Assembly: GCA_025362395.1 (NCBI GenBank)
Contig: JANYGK010000089.1
Span: forward strand, 1 to 47,265
DNA length: 47,265 bases
Source of the DNA: Bacteroidota bacterium
GTDB taxonomy: Bacteria; Bacteroidota; Bacteroidia; B-17B0; Aurantibacillaceae
Direction: 5' to 3'
Made by a program: the position numbers and the translations under genes
Notes under the pieces: model-generated
Told to the model about the DNA's origin: nothing
Database searches by the model: none
Seen by the model: only the letters and a program-made list of their open reading frames with translations
Shown: positions 17,052 to 25,758 of the stretch, piece after piece
Position numbering within the stretch: the stretch's first letter is position 1
How the letters are laid out: every line of letters begins with the position of its first letter

Positions 17052-17954
17052 TTATTTACTAAAATTACCGGCCTTATTACTCGCTTTTGCCTTATCGTAT
17101 AAGTCATGTACAATACCGTCCGACAAACCAATTTGCGGTACAAATATATTTTCTATATCAGCCGTTTTCATGATCGTGATAAATATTTTCGAAGCGTGTA
17201 TAATTACATCGGCCCTGTCAGGTTTTAAACCTAATACTTCCACACGTTCATTATAGGTATAAGAATTAAGCATGTCGTTAATGCCTTTCAGTTTATTATA
17301 ACTAAGACTTTTATTATCTTTCTTAGTCATTTTAAAGATCTTATTAATATTACCGCCCGAACCAATCGCATTTAAGGGTCGAACGCCGAACGTGGTTGTT
17401 TTGATCCAGTCTTTCATGCGGTCCCATTCATCTTTCTCAACCTTATCCAACAACATTCTCACAGTACCGATATTAAAGGATTTAGAGGCCATTACTTTGT
17501 GATTGTAATAAAGTGTAAGCTCTGTACTGCCACCGCCTACATCAATGTACAAGTACGCATGCTTAGGGTTAAGCATTTCTTCTATATGATTAGAGAACAC
17601 TAACTGTGCTTCTAACTTTCCGTCAATAATTTCAACGGTAAGAGCTGCCTCATTTTTAATGCGTTCAATAACTTCCAACCCATTTGATGCATCACGCATG
17701 GCACTTGTAGCTACAGCCCTGTAAGCATTTACCTCGTACACTTTAATAAGCTCGCTGAAAGCACGCATGGCAGTAATTAATTTTTCCGCTTTTCTTTCCG
17801 AAATTTTTCCGTTCAAAAATACATCTTCTCCTAAACGTATTGGTACGCGTATTAACTCTTCTTTACTAAAAACAGGCTTACCGTTTACTTCATAAGCTCT
17901 GCAAAACAATAAGCGCATGGCGTTACTTCCAATATCTACAGCTGCGAATATCAT
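17052..17954 (-). CDS. Ppx/GppA family exopolyphosphatase
   Basis: The 300-residue protein is the short two-lobe form of the Ppx/GppA family, lacking the C-terminal HD domain. The actin-like ATPase motifs are FAAVDIGSNAMRLL at the start and LYIDVGGGSTELTLY near residue 143. It should hydrolyse polyphosphate or the guanosine pentaphosphate pppGpp. The start overlaps the ppk1 stop in an ATGA arrangement, which places polyphosphate synthesis and breakdown in one operon. Confidence 0.93.
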   Translation of the reverse strand: MIFAAVDIGSNAMRLLFCRAYEVNGKPVFSKEELIRVPIRLGEDVFLNGKISERKAEKLITAMRAFSELIKVYEVNAYRAVATSAMRDASNGLEVIERIKNEAALTVEIIDGKLEAQLVFSNHIEEMLNPKHAYLYIDVGGGSTELTLYYNHKVMASKSFNIGTVRMLLDKVEKDEWDRMKDWIKTTTFGVRPLNAIGSGGNINKIFKMTKKDNKSLSYNKLKGINDMLNSYTYNERVEVLGLKPDRADVIIHASKIFITIMKTADIENIFVPQIGLSDGIVHDLYDKAKASNKAGNFSK

Positions 17955-20065
17955 AATGAGGGCAGGTGTTTTTTTGAAAGAGTCAGCGTTTTAGCATAAG
18001 CTTCTTTATCTTTTTTTAAATAATTATAAATTTCATCCTGAACCCTTACTTTTTTCTCCCCCAACTGAGGAGTAATGTAAAAGTTTTGTTGAAGCCTGTC
18101 TAATATACGTACTTTGGTATTTCCTGATAATTGTATATCAATAATATCTTTTATTTGTTTCTTAACTTCGGGGCTGTATATGGGCACTGCTACTTCGCTT
18201 CTGCTGTCCAAGTTCCGGCTCATCCAATCTGCCGAAGTAATGTATATTTTTTCGTCGCCGTTATTCCCGAAAATAAAAACCCGCGCGTGCTCTAAATATT
18301 TATCTACAATGCTGTATGCTTTAATATTATCACTAAACCCCTGTATTTCCGTCACCAACGAACAGATACCGCGTACGATCAACGTAATTTTAACGCCTGC
18401 CTGTGAAGCCTCATACAGCTTGGTGATCATGTCTTTGTCAACGAGGCTGTTCATTTTAAGGATCATATAAGCGTTCTTTTTTGCCTTTGCATTTTCTATT
18501 TCCTTATTAATAAGGTTAACAAATGTATGGCGCATAAAAAAGGGCGCTACTGCTAAATGCTTGTATGCACCCGTTTTAAAGTTATTGGTGTAAAAGTCAA
18601 ACACATGCGTTACTTCTTCCGTAATATTTTTATCGGCTGTCAACAATGTAAAATCAGTATAAATCCTTGCTGTTTTTTCATTAAAATTTCCGGTACCGAT
18701 ATGAGCGTATTTTATCTCTTTACCGTTTACACGGGTCGTAATTAAAAATAATTTACTGTGCACTTTTAAGCCCGGCACCCCATAAATAACCGTAGCACCT
18801 TCTTCCTGGAGCTTGTTGGCCCAGTAAATATTATTTTCTTCATCAAAGCGGGCTTGTAATTCTACCAGTACAGTTACTTTTTTTCCGTTTTTAATGGCAT
18901 TAATTAGGGCATTGGCAATTTTAGAAGAATCGGCAACACGGTAAAACGTTATTTTTATGGATTCAACCGTAGGATCAATAGAAGCCTCTCGCAGTAAGGT
19001 AATAATATGATCGAATGTATGGTAAGGGTAATGCAGTAAAATATCTTTTTGCTTAACTACCTGTAAAATGCTTGTATGTATGTCGGTTAAGTATTTATGA
19101 TCAAGCGGTGTAGGATGGTCATAAACTAATTTCTTTTCACCTACTGTAGGGAACCGTATAAAATCTTTAAAATTATGGTAACGTCCCCCCGGAATGGCAT
19201 TGTCTTTTTTATCCATTCCCAACTTTTTCATAATAAAACCGAGCATTTCACGGCTCATATTACTGTCGTATACAAAACGCACAGGCTGGCCTTTTTTGCG
19301 GTCTTTCACACTTTTAGAAATTTTTTCCAGCATGCTTTTGCTCACATCCTGGTCAATATCTAATTCAGCATCGCGGGTTAATTTTATATTAATGGCTTCT
19401 TTTACAGTGTAACCGAATACGGAAAACATTTCATTAGCATTAAACCTTATAATATCATCGAGCAGAATAATGTATTTTTTGTTTTTTTCCTGGGGTAAGA
19501 TAATAAAACGGGATGTTGTTTTAGAAGGAATCTCAATAAGCGCATATTTGTTTTTATTCCTACTGCTGTTAGCGATCAGTCTTACAAATAAATAGCCCGA
19601 TTTATCTTTCATATATGGAAAAGCTTTATTCTCATCTACCATAATAGGGAACAAAGTAGATACTACCTCGTTATGAAAATAATCTTTTACAAATACTTGT
19701 TGTTCTTTATTAAGTTGTTTTTCATTAATAATAAATACATTTTCTTTTGCAAGCTCATGCAGCAGTTCTTGGTAAATGGCTTCAAAGCGTTGTTGCTGTT
19801 CAATTACTTTGCGTTGCATTTTTTGCAGAAGCTCTTTCGGATCGTCACCGTAAACGGCAATTGCTTTTTTACCGAGCTTTGATAAACGGTTGATCGTAGC
19901 AACTCTCACGCGATAAAATTCATCACGGTTATTGCTGAATATTCCTAAAAATTTAAGACGTTCAATAAGGGGAGTTGTAGAATCGGATGCTTCTTGTAAT
20001 ACGCGATCGTTAAATGAAAGCCAGCTTATTTCTCTGTTTATGTATGGGATTTTTTGTTTTTGCAT
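17951..20065 (-). CDS. ppk1: Polyphosphate kinase 1
   Basis: The protein is 704 residues from the ATG at 20065, where homology begins with IPYINREISWLSFNDRVLQEA in two parts. A longer frame adds 16 residues that do not fit the family. PPK1 domains are in order: N-terminal, head, and two phospholipase-D-like catalytic domains. The autophosphorylated His is probably the one in GLKVHSKLFLI, and a second key His is in YLEHARVFIFGN. It makes polyphosphate from ATP. A TAnnTTTG element lies 25 bases upstream. Confidence 0.96.
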   Translation of the reverse strand: MQKQKIPYINREISWLSFNDRVLQEASDSTTPLIERLKFLGIFSNNRDEFYRVRVATINRLSKLGKKAIAVYGDDPKELLQKMQRKVIEQQQRFEAIYQELLHELAKENVFIINEKQLNKEQQVFVKDYFHNEVVSTLFPIMVDENKAFPYMKDKSGYLFVRLIANSSRNKNKYALIEIPSKTTSRFIILPQEKNKKYIILLDDIIRFNANEMFSVFGYTVKEAINIKLTRDAELDIDQDVSKSMLEKISKSVKDRKKGQPVRFVYDSNMSREMLGFIMKKLGMDKKDNAIPGGRYHNFKDFIRFPTVGEKKLVYDHPTPLDHKYLTDIHTSILQVVKQKDILLHYPYHTFDHIITLLREASIDPTVESIKITFYRVADSSKIANALINAIKNGKKVTVLVELQARFDEENNIYWANKLQEEGATVIYGVPGLKVHSKLFLITTRVNGKEIKYAHIGTGNFNEKTARIYTDFTLLTADKNITEEVTHVFDFYTNNFKTGAYKHLAVAPFFMRHTFVNLINKEIENAKAKKNAYMILKMNSLVDKDMITKLYEASQAGVKITLIVRGICSLVTEIQGFSDNIKAYSIVDKYLEHARVFIFGNNGDEKIYITSADWMSRNLDSRSEVAVPIYSPEVKKQIKDIIDIQLSGNTKVRILDRLQQNFYITPQLGEKKVRVQDEIYNYLKKDKEAYAKTLTLSKKHLPSL

Positions 20066-20090
20066 GGTATTGGAGTTCGCAATAATCAAC

Positions 20091-20098
20091 CAAATATA
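20091..20098 (-). promoter_or_regulatory. TAnnTTTG -7 element for ppk1-ppx
   Basis: On the minus strand these bases read TATATTTG, an exact consensus match 25 bases before the ppk1 ATG. This position supports the start at 20065, since the longer frame would begin upstream of the promoter. Confidence 0.55.
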
Positions 20099-20193
20099 AT
20101 AATTATGCGCCAATAGTTTTTTATAATTTATAAGGTAAAAAAACTAAATTTATTCTCTTTTAATTTTAGTTTAGTATTATTTAATTGTTACGA

Positions 20194-20826
20194 ATGACGT
20201 TTCTTAAAAAGCATATAACTCTTACCATTATTGCCGTTTTTCATGTAGTGGGCTTTATTGGCTTTTTGATCAACCCACATTTTTTTAACGCGCTTACCCC
20301 GGTTAACCTCTTGCTGTCCGCGTTTTTAATAGTATTAATGAGCAATCAAACAAAATCTAAGTTTTACGCAACCTTATTGGTTATTGGCGTAGCCGGATAT
20401 TTTATTGAAGTGATCGGTGTTAAAACAGGGTTTATATTTGGCCGCTATTATTACGGATCAGCTCTTGGCTATAAATTTTTGTCGGTTCCCTTATTGATAG
20501 GCCTTAATTGGATGTTGCTAAGCTATTCTACTTCTTTGTTTTTTAGATCTGCCAATATAGTTATTAATGCCTTATGCGGCGCGGCATTAATGGTAGGACT
20601 TGATTTTTTAATGGAACAAAGTGCCGCAAAATTTAATTTTTGGTATTGGGTTAACGGGTCGATTCCTTTGCAAAATTACATTGCCTGGTTTTGTATTTCT
20701 TTTTTAATTCATTTGTTGGCAGACAAAGAGCTTTCTAAAAAACCTAATCTAACTGCAAAAGGGTTTTATATAATACAGATCATTTTTTTTGCGGCTTTAT
20801 ACTTTTTTACCCGCTATAAAAAATAG
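20194..20826 (+). CDS. Carotenoid biosynthesis membrane protein (DUF422/CruF-like)
   Basis: The protein is 210 residues from the ATG at 20194. The frame is open 3 codons earlier to a TTG. It has six to seven hydrophobic helices and matches the CruF/DUF422 family in GYFIEVIGVKTGFIFGRYYYG, in two parts, and in VGLDFLMEQSAAKFNFWYW. CruF members hydrate carotenoid ends (1',2'-hydratase), while Bacteroidota members are poorly characterised. The next gene encodes a lycopene cyclase-type protein, and this supports a carotenoid role. No phytoene synthase or desaturase is in the window. Confidence 0.8.
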   Translation: MTFLKKHITLTIIAVFHVVGFIGFLINPHFFNALTPVNLLLSAFLIVLMSNQTKSKFYATLLVIGVAGYFIEVIGVKTGFIFGRYYYGSALGYKFLSVPLLIGLNWMLLSYSTSLFFRSANIVINALCGAALMVGLDFLMEQSAAKFNFWYWVNGSIPLQNYIAWFCISFLIHLLADKELSKKPNLTAKGFYIIQIIFFAALYFFTRYKK

Positions 20827-20834
20827 TATATTTG
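20827..20834 (+). promoter_or_regulatory. TAnnTTTG element close to the lycopene cyclase start
   Basis: TATATTTG matches the -7 consensus but is only 10 bases before the ATG at 20845. If active it would give a nearly leaderless mRNA. It could also be chance in AT-rich DNA. Confidence 0.35.
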
Positions 20835-20844
20835 AGTGTACATC

Positions 20845-21537
20845 ATGAATTCTCATTATACATACCTGCTGCTCGATTTCTTTAGCGTTATTTTTCCTTT
20901 AGCGCTGAGCTTTGATAAAAAAGTTGCATTTTATAAACTATGGAAATACCTGCTGCCGGCCATTATAATTAATTCGGTACTGTTTATGTTGTGGGATATG
21001 TATTTTACTGAGCATGGCGTATGGAGCTTCAACCCCAAGTATATAACCGGTATATATGTGTTTAATTTACCGGTTGAAGAAGTCTTGTTTTTTGTGGTAG
21101 TGCCTTATTCCTGCGCCTTTATTTATGAATGTTTAAATACTTATGTAGGAAAAGAAATAGTAACCAAACCAAAGCTTGTCACTATCATTGTATTGGTGTT
21201 ATCGTTAGCATCCTGCATCTTATTTTATAATAAAATTTATACCGTTGTTAATGCGGGTATATGCTTTATAGTTGTTTTTATAGCGGCTTTTTTTTATAAG
21301 TTCAACCAACCGGGTCGCTTTTACTTTTCCTTTTTTGTAGCCCTAATTCCCTTTTTAATATTCGATGGCTTCATTACAGGTTTACCGATAGTGCATTATA
21401 ACGGTAATGAAAATATGGGGATCCGTTTTTTCTCTATTCCTTTAGAAGATTTTTTTTATTGTTTGAGTATGCTTTTAAATACCGTTTTAATTATGGATTT
21501 TTTTAAGACGCGCCGCCCGACACATTCAATTTTTTAA
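20845..21537 (+). CDS. Heterodimer-type lycopene cyclase domain protein
   Basis: The protein is about 230 residues from the ATG at 20845. A GTG three codons upstream is the other option. It contains two copies of the lycopene cyclase (CrtYc/CrtYd) repeat, each ending in the LPVEE or IPLEDFFY motif: FNLPVEEVLFFVVVP near residue 75 and FFSIPLEDFFYCLSML near residue 200. Seven helices are predicted by hydropathy. It should cyclise lycopene ends to beta-rings in the membrane. The gap to the CruF-like gene is 18 bases. Confidence 0.88.
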   Translation: MNSHYTYLLLDFFSVIFPLALSFDKKVAFYKLWKYLLPAIIINSVLFMLWDMYFTEHGVWSFNPKYITGIYVFNLPVEEVLFFVVVPYSCAFIYECLNTYVGKEIVTKPKLVTIIVLVLSLASCILFYNKIYTVVNAGICFIVVFIAAFFYKFNQPGRFYFSFFVALIPFLIFDGFITGLPIVHYNGNENMGIRFFSIPLEDFFYCLSMLLNTVLIMDFFKTRRPTHSIF

Positions 21538-21550
21538 TGTTATATACTAT

Positions 21551-22204
21551 ATGGAAACTATCCTGAAATTTTTAAAACAACTGGCAAATAATAATCGCAA
21601 AGAATGGTTTGACGAAAACCGTAAAACCTATGAAATTGCTAAAGGGGAATTTGAAACCATACTGACATCTGTTATTGAAAAATCGATCCTCAATGATAAA
21701 TTATTGATGGGGTTGGAAGCTAAAAAATGCATGTTCCGCATTAATAAAGATGTGCGTTTCAGCAAAGATAAATCTCCCTATAAATTAAATATGGGCGCAA
21801 GCATTAACCCCGGCGGAAAAAAATCAATGATTCCCGGGTATTACATCCATATTGAACCCGGAAAAAGCTTTTTAGCAGGTGGTACCTGGCAGCCAATGCC
21901 TGAAGTACTTGCCGCCATCAGGCAAGAGATTGATTATAACAGCAAAGAATTCAGAAAGATTTTGGCGGCGAAGGAGTTTAAAACCTATTTTAAAACTTTG
22001 TCGGATGATGATAAATTAAAAACATCACCAAAGGGTTACGAAAAAACACATCCTGACATTGACCTTCTTCAGCATAAAAGCTTTATTGTAGTACACGATT
22101 TAACGGATGAACAGGTAATGAATAAAAACTTCCCTTCCTACGCGGCTAAAATGTTTAAAGCCATGTTGCCGTTGAATAGTTTTTTAAGAAATTGCATGGA
22201 ATAA
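21551..22204 (+). CDS. DUF2461 domain protein
   Basis: The 217-residue protein matches the DUF2461 (TIGR02453) family throughout. It opens with LKFLKQLANNNRKEWFDENR and contains KCMFRINKDVRFSKDKSPYK and PGYYIHIEPGKSFLAGG. The family is widespread, cytosolic and of unknown function. It starts 13 bases after the lycopene cyclase stop, so it may be cotranscribed with the carotenoid pair by position only. Confidence 0.88.
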   Translation: METILKFLKQLANNNRKEWFDENRKTYEIAKGEFETILTSVIEKSILNDKLLMGLEAKKCMFRINKDVRFSKDKSPYKLNMGASINPGGKKSMIPGYYIHIEPGKSFLAGGTWQPMPEVLAAIRQEIDYNSKEFRKILAAKEFKTYFKTLSDDDKLKTSPKGYEKTHPDIDLLQHKSFIVVHDLTDEQVMNKNFPSYAAKMFKAMLPLNSFLRNCME

Positions 22205-22284
22205 ATTAGTATGTAAAGTAATAACATTCTCCCTCCTGCATTCATTTTTGAATAATAAATCATAGTATATTATACGGGTTTCAC

Positions 22285-22301
22285 ACGTTGGTAATAGTGC
22301 A
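22285..22301 (+). repeat. 17-base motif shared with 38257-38273
   Basis: ACGTTGGTAATAGTGCA differs by one base from the sequence at 38257-38273 and some surrounding bases also agree. It is part of a noncoding segment (22205-22440) that also includes a GCGTGAGTTGGCGTTCGCGC stretch. A 78-codon frame over this segment is not convincing as a gene. Confidence 0.45.
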
Positions 22302-22440
22302 ATGGGTATAGGACAAAGAAAGGGAACTGCCGTTTTTGGAGTTAGACTTTTTGAGTACATAAGCGTGAGTTGGCGTTCGCGCTTGACTTTTGTTTCTTTT
22401 GTAAAGAATAAAGAATACAAAATTCTAGAAATTGTATAAG

Positions 22441-22466
22441 AGATTGCTTCGTGCCTCGCAATGACG
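22441..22466 (+). repeat. Short hairpin repeat (ATTGCTTCG...CGCAATGACG type)
   Basis: AGATTGC and GCAATGACG enclose TTCGTGCCTC, with ATTGC/GCAAT able to pair. I recall this sequence type as a dispersed intergenic element in many bacterial genomes. Only one copy is seen here, between DUF2461 and the HAD gene. Confidence 0.5.
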
Positions 22467-22471
22467 TAACA

Positions 22472-23113
22472 TTAAATCAGCTCTTCTAACGACTCCAACC
22501 TATAATCTGCCAAAACAAACTTAGGATTATGTTTGCTTTCTTCATCCGGAATGGCAATCACCTTCATTTGCGCGGCTTTAGCGGCAACAATACCATTAAT
22601 GGAATCTTCAATTACAAGGCATTCTTTAGGGTCGATGCCCATGTGATCAGCACAATTCAAAAATACTTGGGGGTGCGGTTTGCCGAAACTCAAAAATTCC
22701 GCCGAACATAGCGCGTCAAAATAATTACGAATATTCAGTGTGTCAATTACCGTGTTCATAAAGGCAGTGTTTGAGGAAGTTCCAATAGCTATTTTATATT
22801 TTTTCTGCTTTAAAAACTCTAAGGCCGCGTTAACACCTTTCATAGCAACCCCCTCTTTTATGATCAATTCGGAAAGGCGACCAATCACTAACAGGTCAAA
22901 TTCAGGTATTTGAATATGCGTTATGTTATGCCTGTTAAACCAATAAGCTGCCACTTCCTTAAAACGTAAACCCGTGGTAATTCTACAGTCATTTTCAGTA
23001 AATGGAATACCCGCTTCCGTAAAGCTTTGCACCATAACCCGGCGCCACAGTGGTTCCGAATCAATAATTACCCCGTCCATATCAAAAATAACCGCTTTTA
23101 TTCCCTTTAGCAT
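22472..23113 (-). CDS. HAD-superfamily phosphatase (beta-phosphoglucomutase/HxpB-like)
   Basis: The 213-residue protein is a HAD hydrolase with a type C1 cap. The nucleophile motif is VIFDMDGVIIDSEPLW near residue 10, motif II is GTSSNT near 115, the Lys is in FGKPHPQVF near 147, and the acidic motif is VIEDSINGI near 168. The DMDGVIIDSEPLW form and length fit hexitol phosphatase (HxpB/YniC) or beta-phosphoglucomutase-like enzymes. The substrate cannot be assigned. It is divergent from the glycosyltransferase gene. Confidence 0.87.
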   Translation of the reverse strand: MLKGIKAVIFDMDGVIIDSEPLWRRVMVQSFTEAGIPFTENDCRITTGLRFKEVAAYWFNRHNITHIQIPEFDLLVIGRLSELIIKEGVAMKGVNAALEFLKQKKYKIAIGTSSNTAFMNTVIDTLNIRNYFDALCSAEFLSFGKPHPQVFLNCADHMGIDPKECLVIEDSINGIVAAKAAQMKVIAIPDEESKHNPKFVLADYRLESLEELI

Positions 23114-23172
23114 TGTTAATTTCTTTGTTTAATAAATACAAATATACATTTATTAGTAAGCCTCCGGCATGC

Positions 23173-23180
23173 TATTTTTG
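23173..23180 (+). promoter_or_regulatory. TAnnTTTG element immediately before the GT2 start
   Basis: TATTTTTG matches the -7 consensus and ends 4 bases before the ATG at 23185. Use of this promoter would make the transcript leaderless or nearly so. It argues for the ATG at 23185 over the longer frame from 23113. Confidence 0.35.
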
Positions 23181-23184
23181 CTAC

Positions 23185-24321
23185 ATGTATTTTCCCGGTT
23201 TTGTTGAGGTTGGAGCAAGCGAGCTCTTGTTAATTGCTTTTGGATTGTCTTTTATTGGCATCATGATTCATTATATCATTAATGTTTTTCCTTTAGCTAA
23301 TAAAAAAGAAACTGAAAGGTCCATTAAACAAGAACCTGTTTCGGTTATTATTTGCGCACGTAATGAAGATGATAACCTCACCGAGTTTTTACCGAAATTT
23401 TTAGTGCAGGATTATCCTGTGTTTGAAGTTATCGTAGTAAACGATTGCTCTATCGATAATACCGAAAATGTAATTGATGAATTCGCTAAAATATTTCCAA
23501 ACCTAAAAAAAGTAAACATTAAAGAGGACGATTATTATAAGCACGGTAAAAAGTTTGCTGTATTGATTGGTATAAAAGGCGCTCAGTATAATAACCTGCT
23601 GTTTACCGATGCTGATTGCTTTCCTGCCGACGAATATTGGATCAGGGATATGTCTGCCGGTTTTACTTCCGAAAAAGACATTGTATTAGGTTATGGTGCT
23701 TATAAAAAAGAAACGGGATTTTTAAATAAACTCATTCGGTTCGATGCATTTTTAATAGCTTCTAATTACCTGTCTGCCGCTTTAAAAGGAAAAGGATATA
23801 TGGGCGTGGGTCGCAACTTAGCCTATAAAAAAGATCTTTTCTATAAACAAAAAGGATTTTCAAAACATTACCATATTCAATCAGGCGACGACGACCTGTT
23901 TATTAATGAAGCCTGTACAAGCACTAATACAGCGGTTGTTGTGTCATCCAGTGCAGTAACTTATTCTCTAGCCAAAAAAACATTTATCGATTGGAAGCGT
24001 CAAAAGCAACGTCATTTAACCACCGCGCCGCATTATAATGCAACGAGTAAAACAAAAATAACACTTGGTTATGCATTACAATATGCTTTCCATATTTTCT
24101 TTTTTACCCTATTATGTTTCCGTGAAACTGCGGTGTCTGCATTGATAGGAATGGTTTTGAAAATGTCCCTGCAAATGATTATCTTTAGGAAAGCGTCGAA
24201 GAAATTGAACGAAACTGACATGTGGGGATTGGCGTTTTTTTATGAATTTATATTATTGATTGTTTACCCGATTTTTCACATCAGCAAATTATTTCATAAG
24301 CCTAATAAATGGAAGAATTAG
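23185..24321 (+). CDS. Membrane glycosyltransferase family 2
   Basis: The protein is about 378 residues from the ATG at 23185. The open frame extends upstream to 23113, but those 24 residues overlap the promoter region of the divergent gene. One N-terminal helix (about 12-36) precedes a GT-A domain with VSVIICARNEDDNL near 52, the DxD-like TDADCF near 141 and GDDDLFINEA. A QKQRH motif and two to three C-terminal helices follow. It is a processive-type or lipid-linked GT2, with unknown acceptor. It overlaps the sigma factor gene by 13 bases. Confidence 0.87.
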   Translation: MYFPGFVEVGASELLLIAFGLSFIGIMIHYIINVFPLANKKETERSIKQEPVSVIICARNEDDNLTEFLPKFLVQDYPVFEVIVVNDCSIDNTENVIDEFAKIFPNLKKVNIKEDDYYKHGKKFAVLIGIKGAQYNNLLFTDADCFPADEYWIRDMSAGFTSEKDIVLGYGAYKKETGFLNKLIRFDAFLIASNYLSAALKGKGYMGVGRNLAYKKDLFYKQKGFSKHYHIQSGDDDLFINEACTSTNTAVVVSSSAVTYSLAKKTFIDWKRQKQRHLTTAPHYNATSKTKITLGYALQYAFHIFFFTLLCFRETAVSALIGMVLKMSLQMIIFRKASKKLNETDMWGLAFFYEFILLIVYPIFHISKLFHKPNKWKN

Positions 24322-24938
24322 AGCCACAGGACCCAACTGATAAATTAACAACCAAAGCCGTTTATGATTATAAGCTCATACAACTGGCTTTACACAAGCG
24401 CGACCAAAAGGCCTATGCGGAATTATTACACCGTTACCGCGAATCGGTTTATTTTACTATGTTGCGAATGTGTAATAATAAAGATGATGCAGAAGACCTT
24501 ACCATTGAAGCCTTTGGCAGGGCTTTTAAACGATTAGAGCAATACACGCCTACTTATGCTTTTAGCACATGGCTGTTTAAAATTGCCAGTAATAATGCCA
24601 TCGATTTTTTAAGAAATAAGAAAAAAAATACAGCGCTTTCTCTTGATACTAAAATGGAAAACGACGAAGGTCAGGAATTTTCTAAAAACATTAAATCACA
24701 AACTCCCGATCCGGAAGAACACATTATTAAAAAACAAAAGGTTGAATTGTTGAGGGATGTTGTGGATAAATTAAAACCTCGATATAAGGAACTTGTGCAA
24801 ATGCGTTATTATGAAGAACTGAGCTATGAAGAAATTGCCGGCAAACTCGAGCTGCCTGTTGGCACTGTAAAAGCACAGTTATTCAGAGCAAGAGAGTTTT
24901 TATACAACATTCTTAAAAATCAAGAAAATAAAATTTAG
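24309..24938 (+). CDS. ECF-type RNA polymerase sigma factor
   Basis: The 209-residue protein carries sigma-70 region 2 (about residues 30-98, with NNKDDAEDLTIEAFGRAF and FSTWLFKIASNNAIDFLR). Region 4 (about 150-200) includes YYEELSYEEIAGKLELPVG followed by TVKAQLFRAREFL. No anti-sigma factor gene lies beside it. It overlaps the glycosyltransferase gene and is followed 5 bases later by rsmG, so all three look cotranscribed. The regulon is unknown. Confidence 0.93.
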   Translation: MEELEPQDPTDKLTTKAVYDYKLIQLALHKRDQKAYAELLHRYRESVYFTMLRMCNNKDDAEDLTIEAFGRAFKRLEQYTPTYAFSTWLFKIASNNAIDFLRNKKKNTALSLDTKMENDEGQEFSKNIKSQTPDPEEHIIKKQKVELLRDVVDKLKPRYKELVQMRYYEELSYEEIAGKLELPVGTVKAQLFRAREFLYNILKNQENKI

Positions 24939-24943
24939 TTATT

Positions 24944-25579
24944 TTGAAACCCGATATCATTCTTAAATACTTTCCCGACCTTACAGCACATCAGCAGCAG
25001 CAATTTGAAAAAATGTACGAGCTGTACCTGTATTGGAATGCGCAGATCAATGTTGTATCCCGTAAAGATATTGATCTTTTGTTTGAGCGTCACATTTTAC
25101 ATTCTTTAGGGATTGCGAAGGTGATCCAATTTAAACCCGGCACTAGGATCCTTGATGTAGGCACAGGCGGCGGTTTCCCGGGAATTCCTTTAGCAGTTAT
25201 GTTTCCGGAATCCACCTTTCATTTAGTAGACTCGATCGGGAAAAAAATAAAAGTAGTGCAGGAAGTGGCAGCCGGTTTGGGTTTAACTAATGTAACTGCG
25301 CAACACGAGCGTGCAGAAAAAATCAACGATCGGTATCATTTTATTGTAAGCCGTGCGGTGACTGAGTTCCCTGAATTTTATAACTGGATTTACCGTAAAG
25401 TTTTAAAAGAAAATTTTAATGACCTGCCAAACGGAATTTTATATTTAAAAGGCGGAGATCTTAAAGAAGAGTTTGGCCCTCATTATGCTAAAGCTGCGTT
25501 TTATGATCTTAAAAATTATTTTGCGGAAGAGTTTTTCGAAATGAAAAAGGTGGTGCATTACAAGTTGGGGTTTGTATAA
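24944..25579 (+). CDS. rsmG: 16S rRNA (guanine-527-N7) methyltransferase RsmG
   Basis: The 211-residue protein begins at a TTG at 24944, the only start that gives the family N-terminus LKYFPDLTAHQQQQFEKMYE. RsmG motifs are LYLYWNAQINVVSRKD, the SAM loop ILDVGTGGGFPGIPLAVMFP and IVSRAVTEFPEF. It methylates G527 of 16S rRNA, and loss of it gives low-level streptomycin resistance in other bacteria. The TTG start may keep expression low. Confidence 0.94.
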   Translation: MKPDIILKYFPDLTAHQQQQFEKMYELYLYWNAQINVVSRKDIDLLFERHILHSLGIAKVIQFKPGTRILDVGTGGGFPGIPLAVMFPESTFHLVDSIGKKIKVVQEVAAGLGLTNVTAQHERAEKINDRYHFIVSRAVTEFPEFYNWIYRKVLKENFNDLPNGILYLKGGDLKEEFGPHYAKAAFYDLKNYFAEEFFEMKKVVHYKLGFV

Positions 25580-25585
25580 GGGTTT

Positions 25586-25703
25586 AAGCACATAGGCACA
25601 TAGAAGAGATAAAAAGCTACTAATAGTAAGGTTATAAAGTTGGATCTACCATTTCTTTTCTTAAACTTTTAAAAATCTATGGTTTCTATGTACCTATGTG
25701 GTT
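25586..25703. repeat. 118-base palindromic intergenic element with CACATAG/CTATGTG arms
   Basis: The left arm at 25586-25606 contains CACATAG twice and the right arm at 25683-25703 contains CTATGT and CTATGTGGTT. The arms are reverse complements at about 17 of 21 positions. GAAGAGATAAA after the left arm recurs at 15121-15131. This looks like the complete form of the family seen in part at 8850 and 15167. Confidence 0.7.
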
Positions 25704-25708
25704 AAATA

Positions 25709-25737
25709 AAAAAAGCTCCACATAAGCGAAGCTTTTC
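25709..25737. terminator. Bidirectional terminator between rsmG and the aldolase
   Basis: AAAAGCT and AGCTTTT (read as AAGCTTTT on the right) form a stem across CCACATAAGCGA, with A/T runs on both sides. It serves two convergent transcription units. Confidence 0.75.
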
Positions 25738-25758
25738 TTATCAATTTAAAACTAAAAA

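Noticed and set aside
22184-22420. 78-codon minus-strand frame between DUF2461 and the HAD gene
   Set aside because: It runs over repeated noncoding sequence and overlaps the end of DUF2461. Its composition is not protein-like and no family is recognised.
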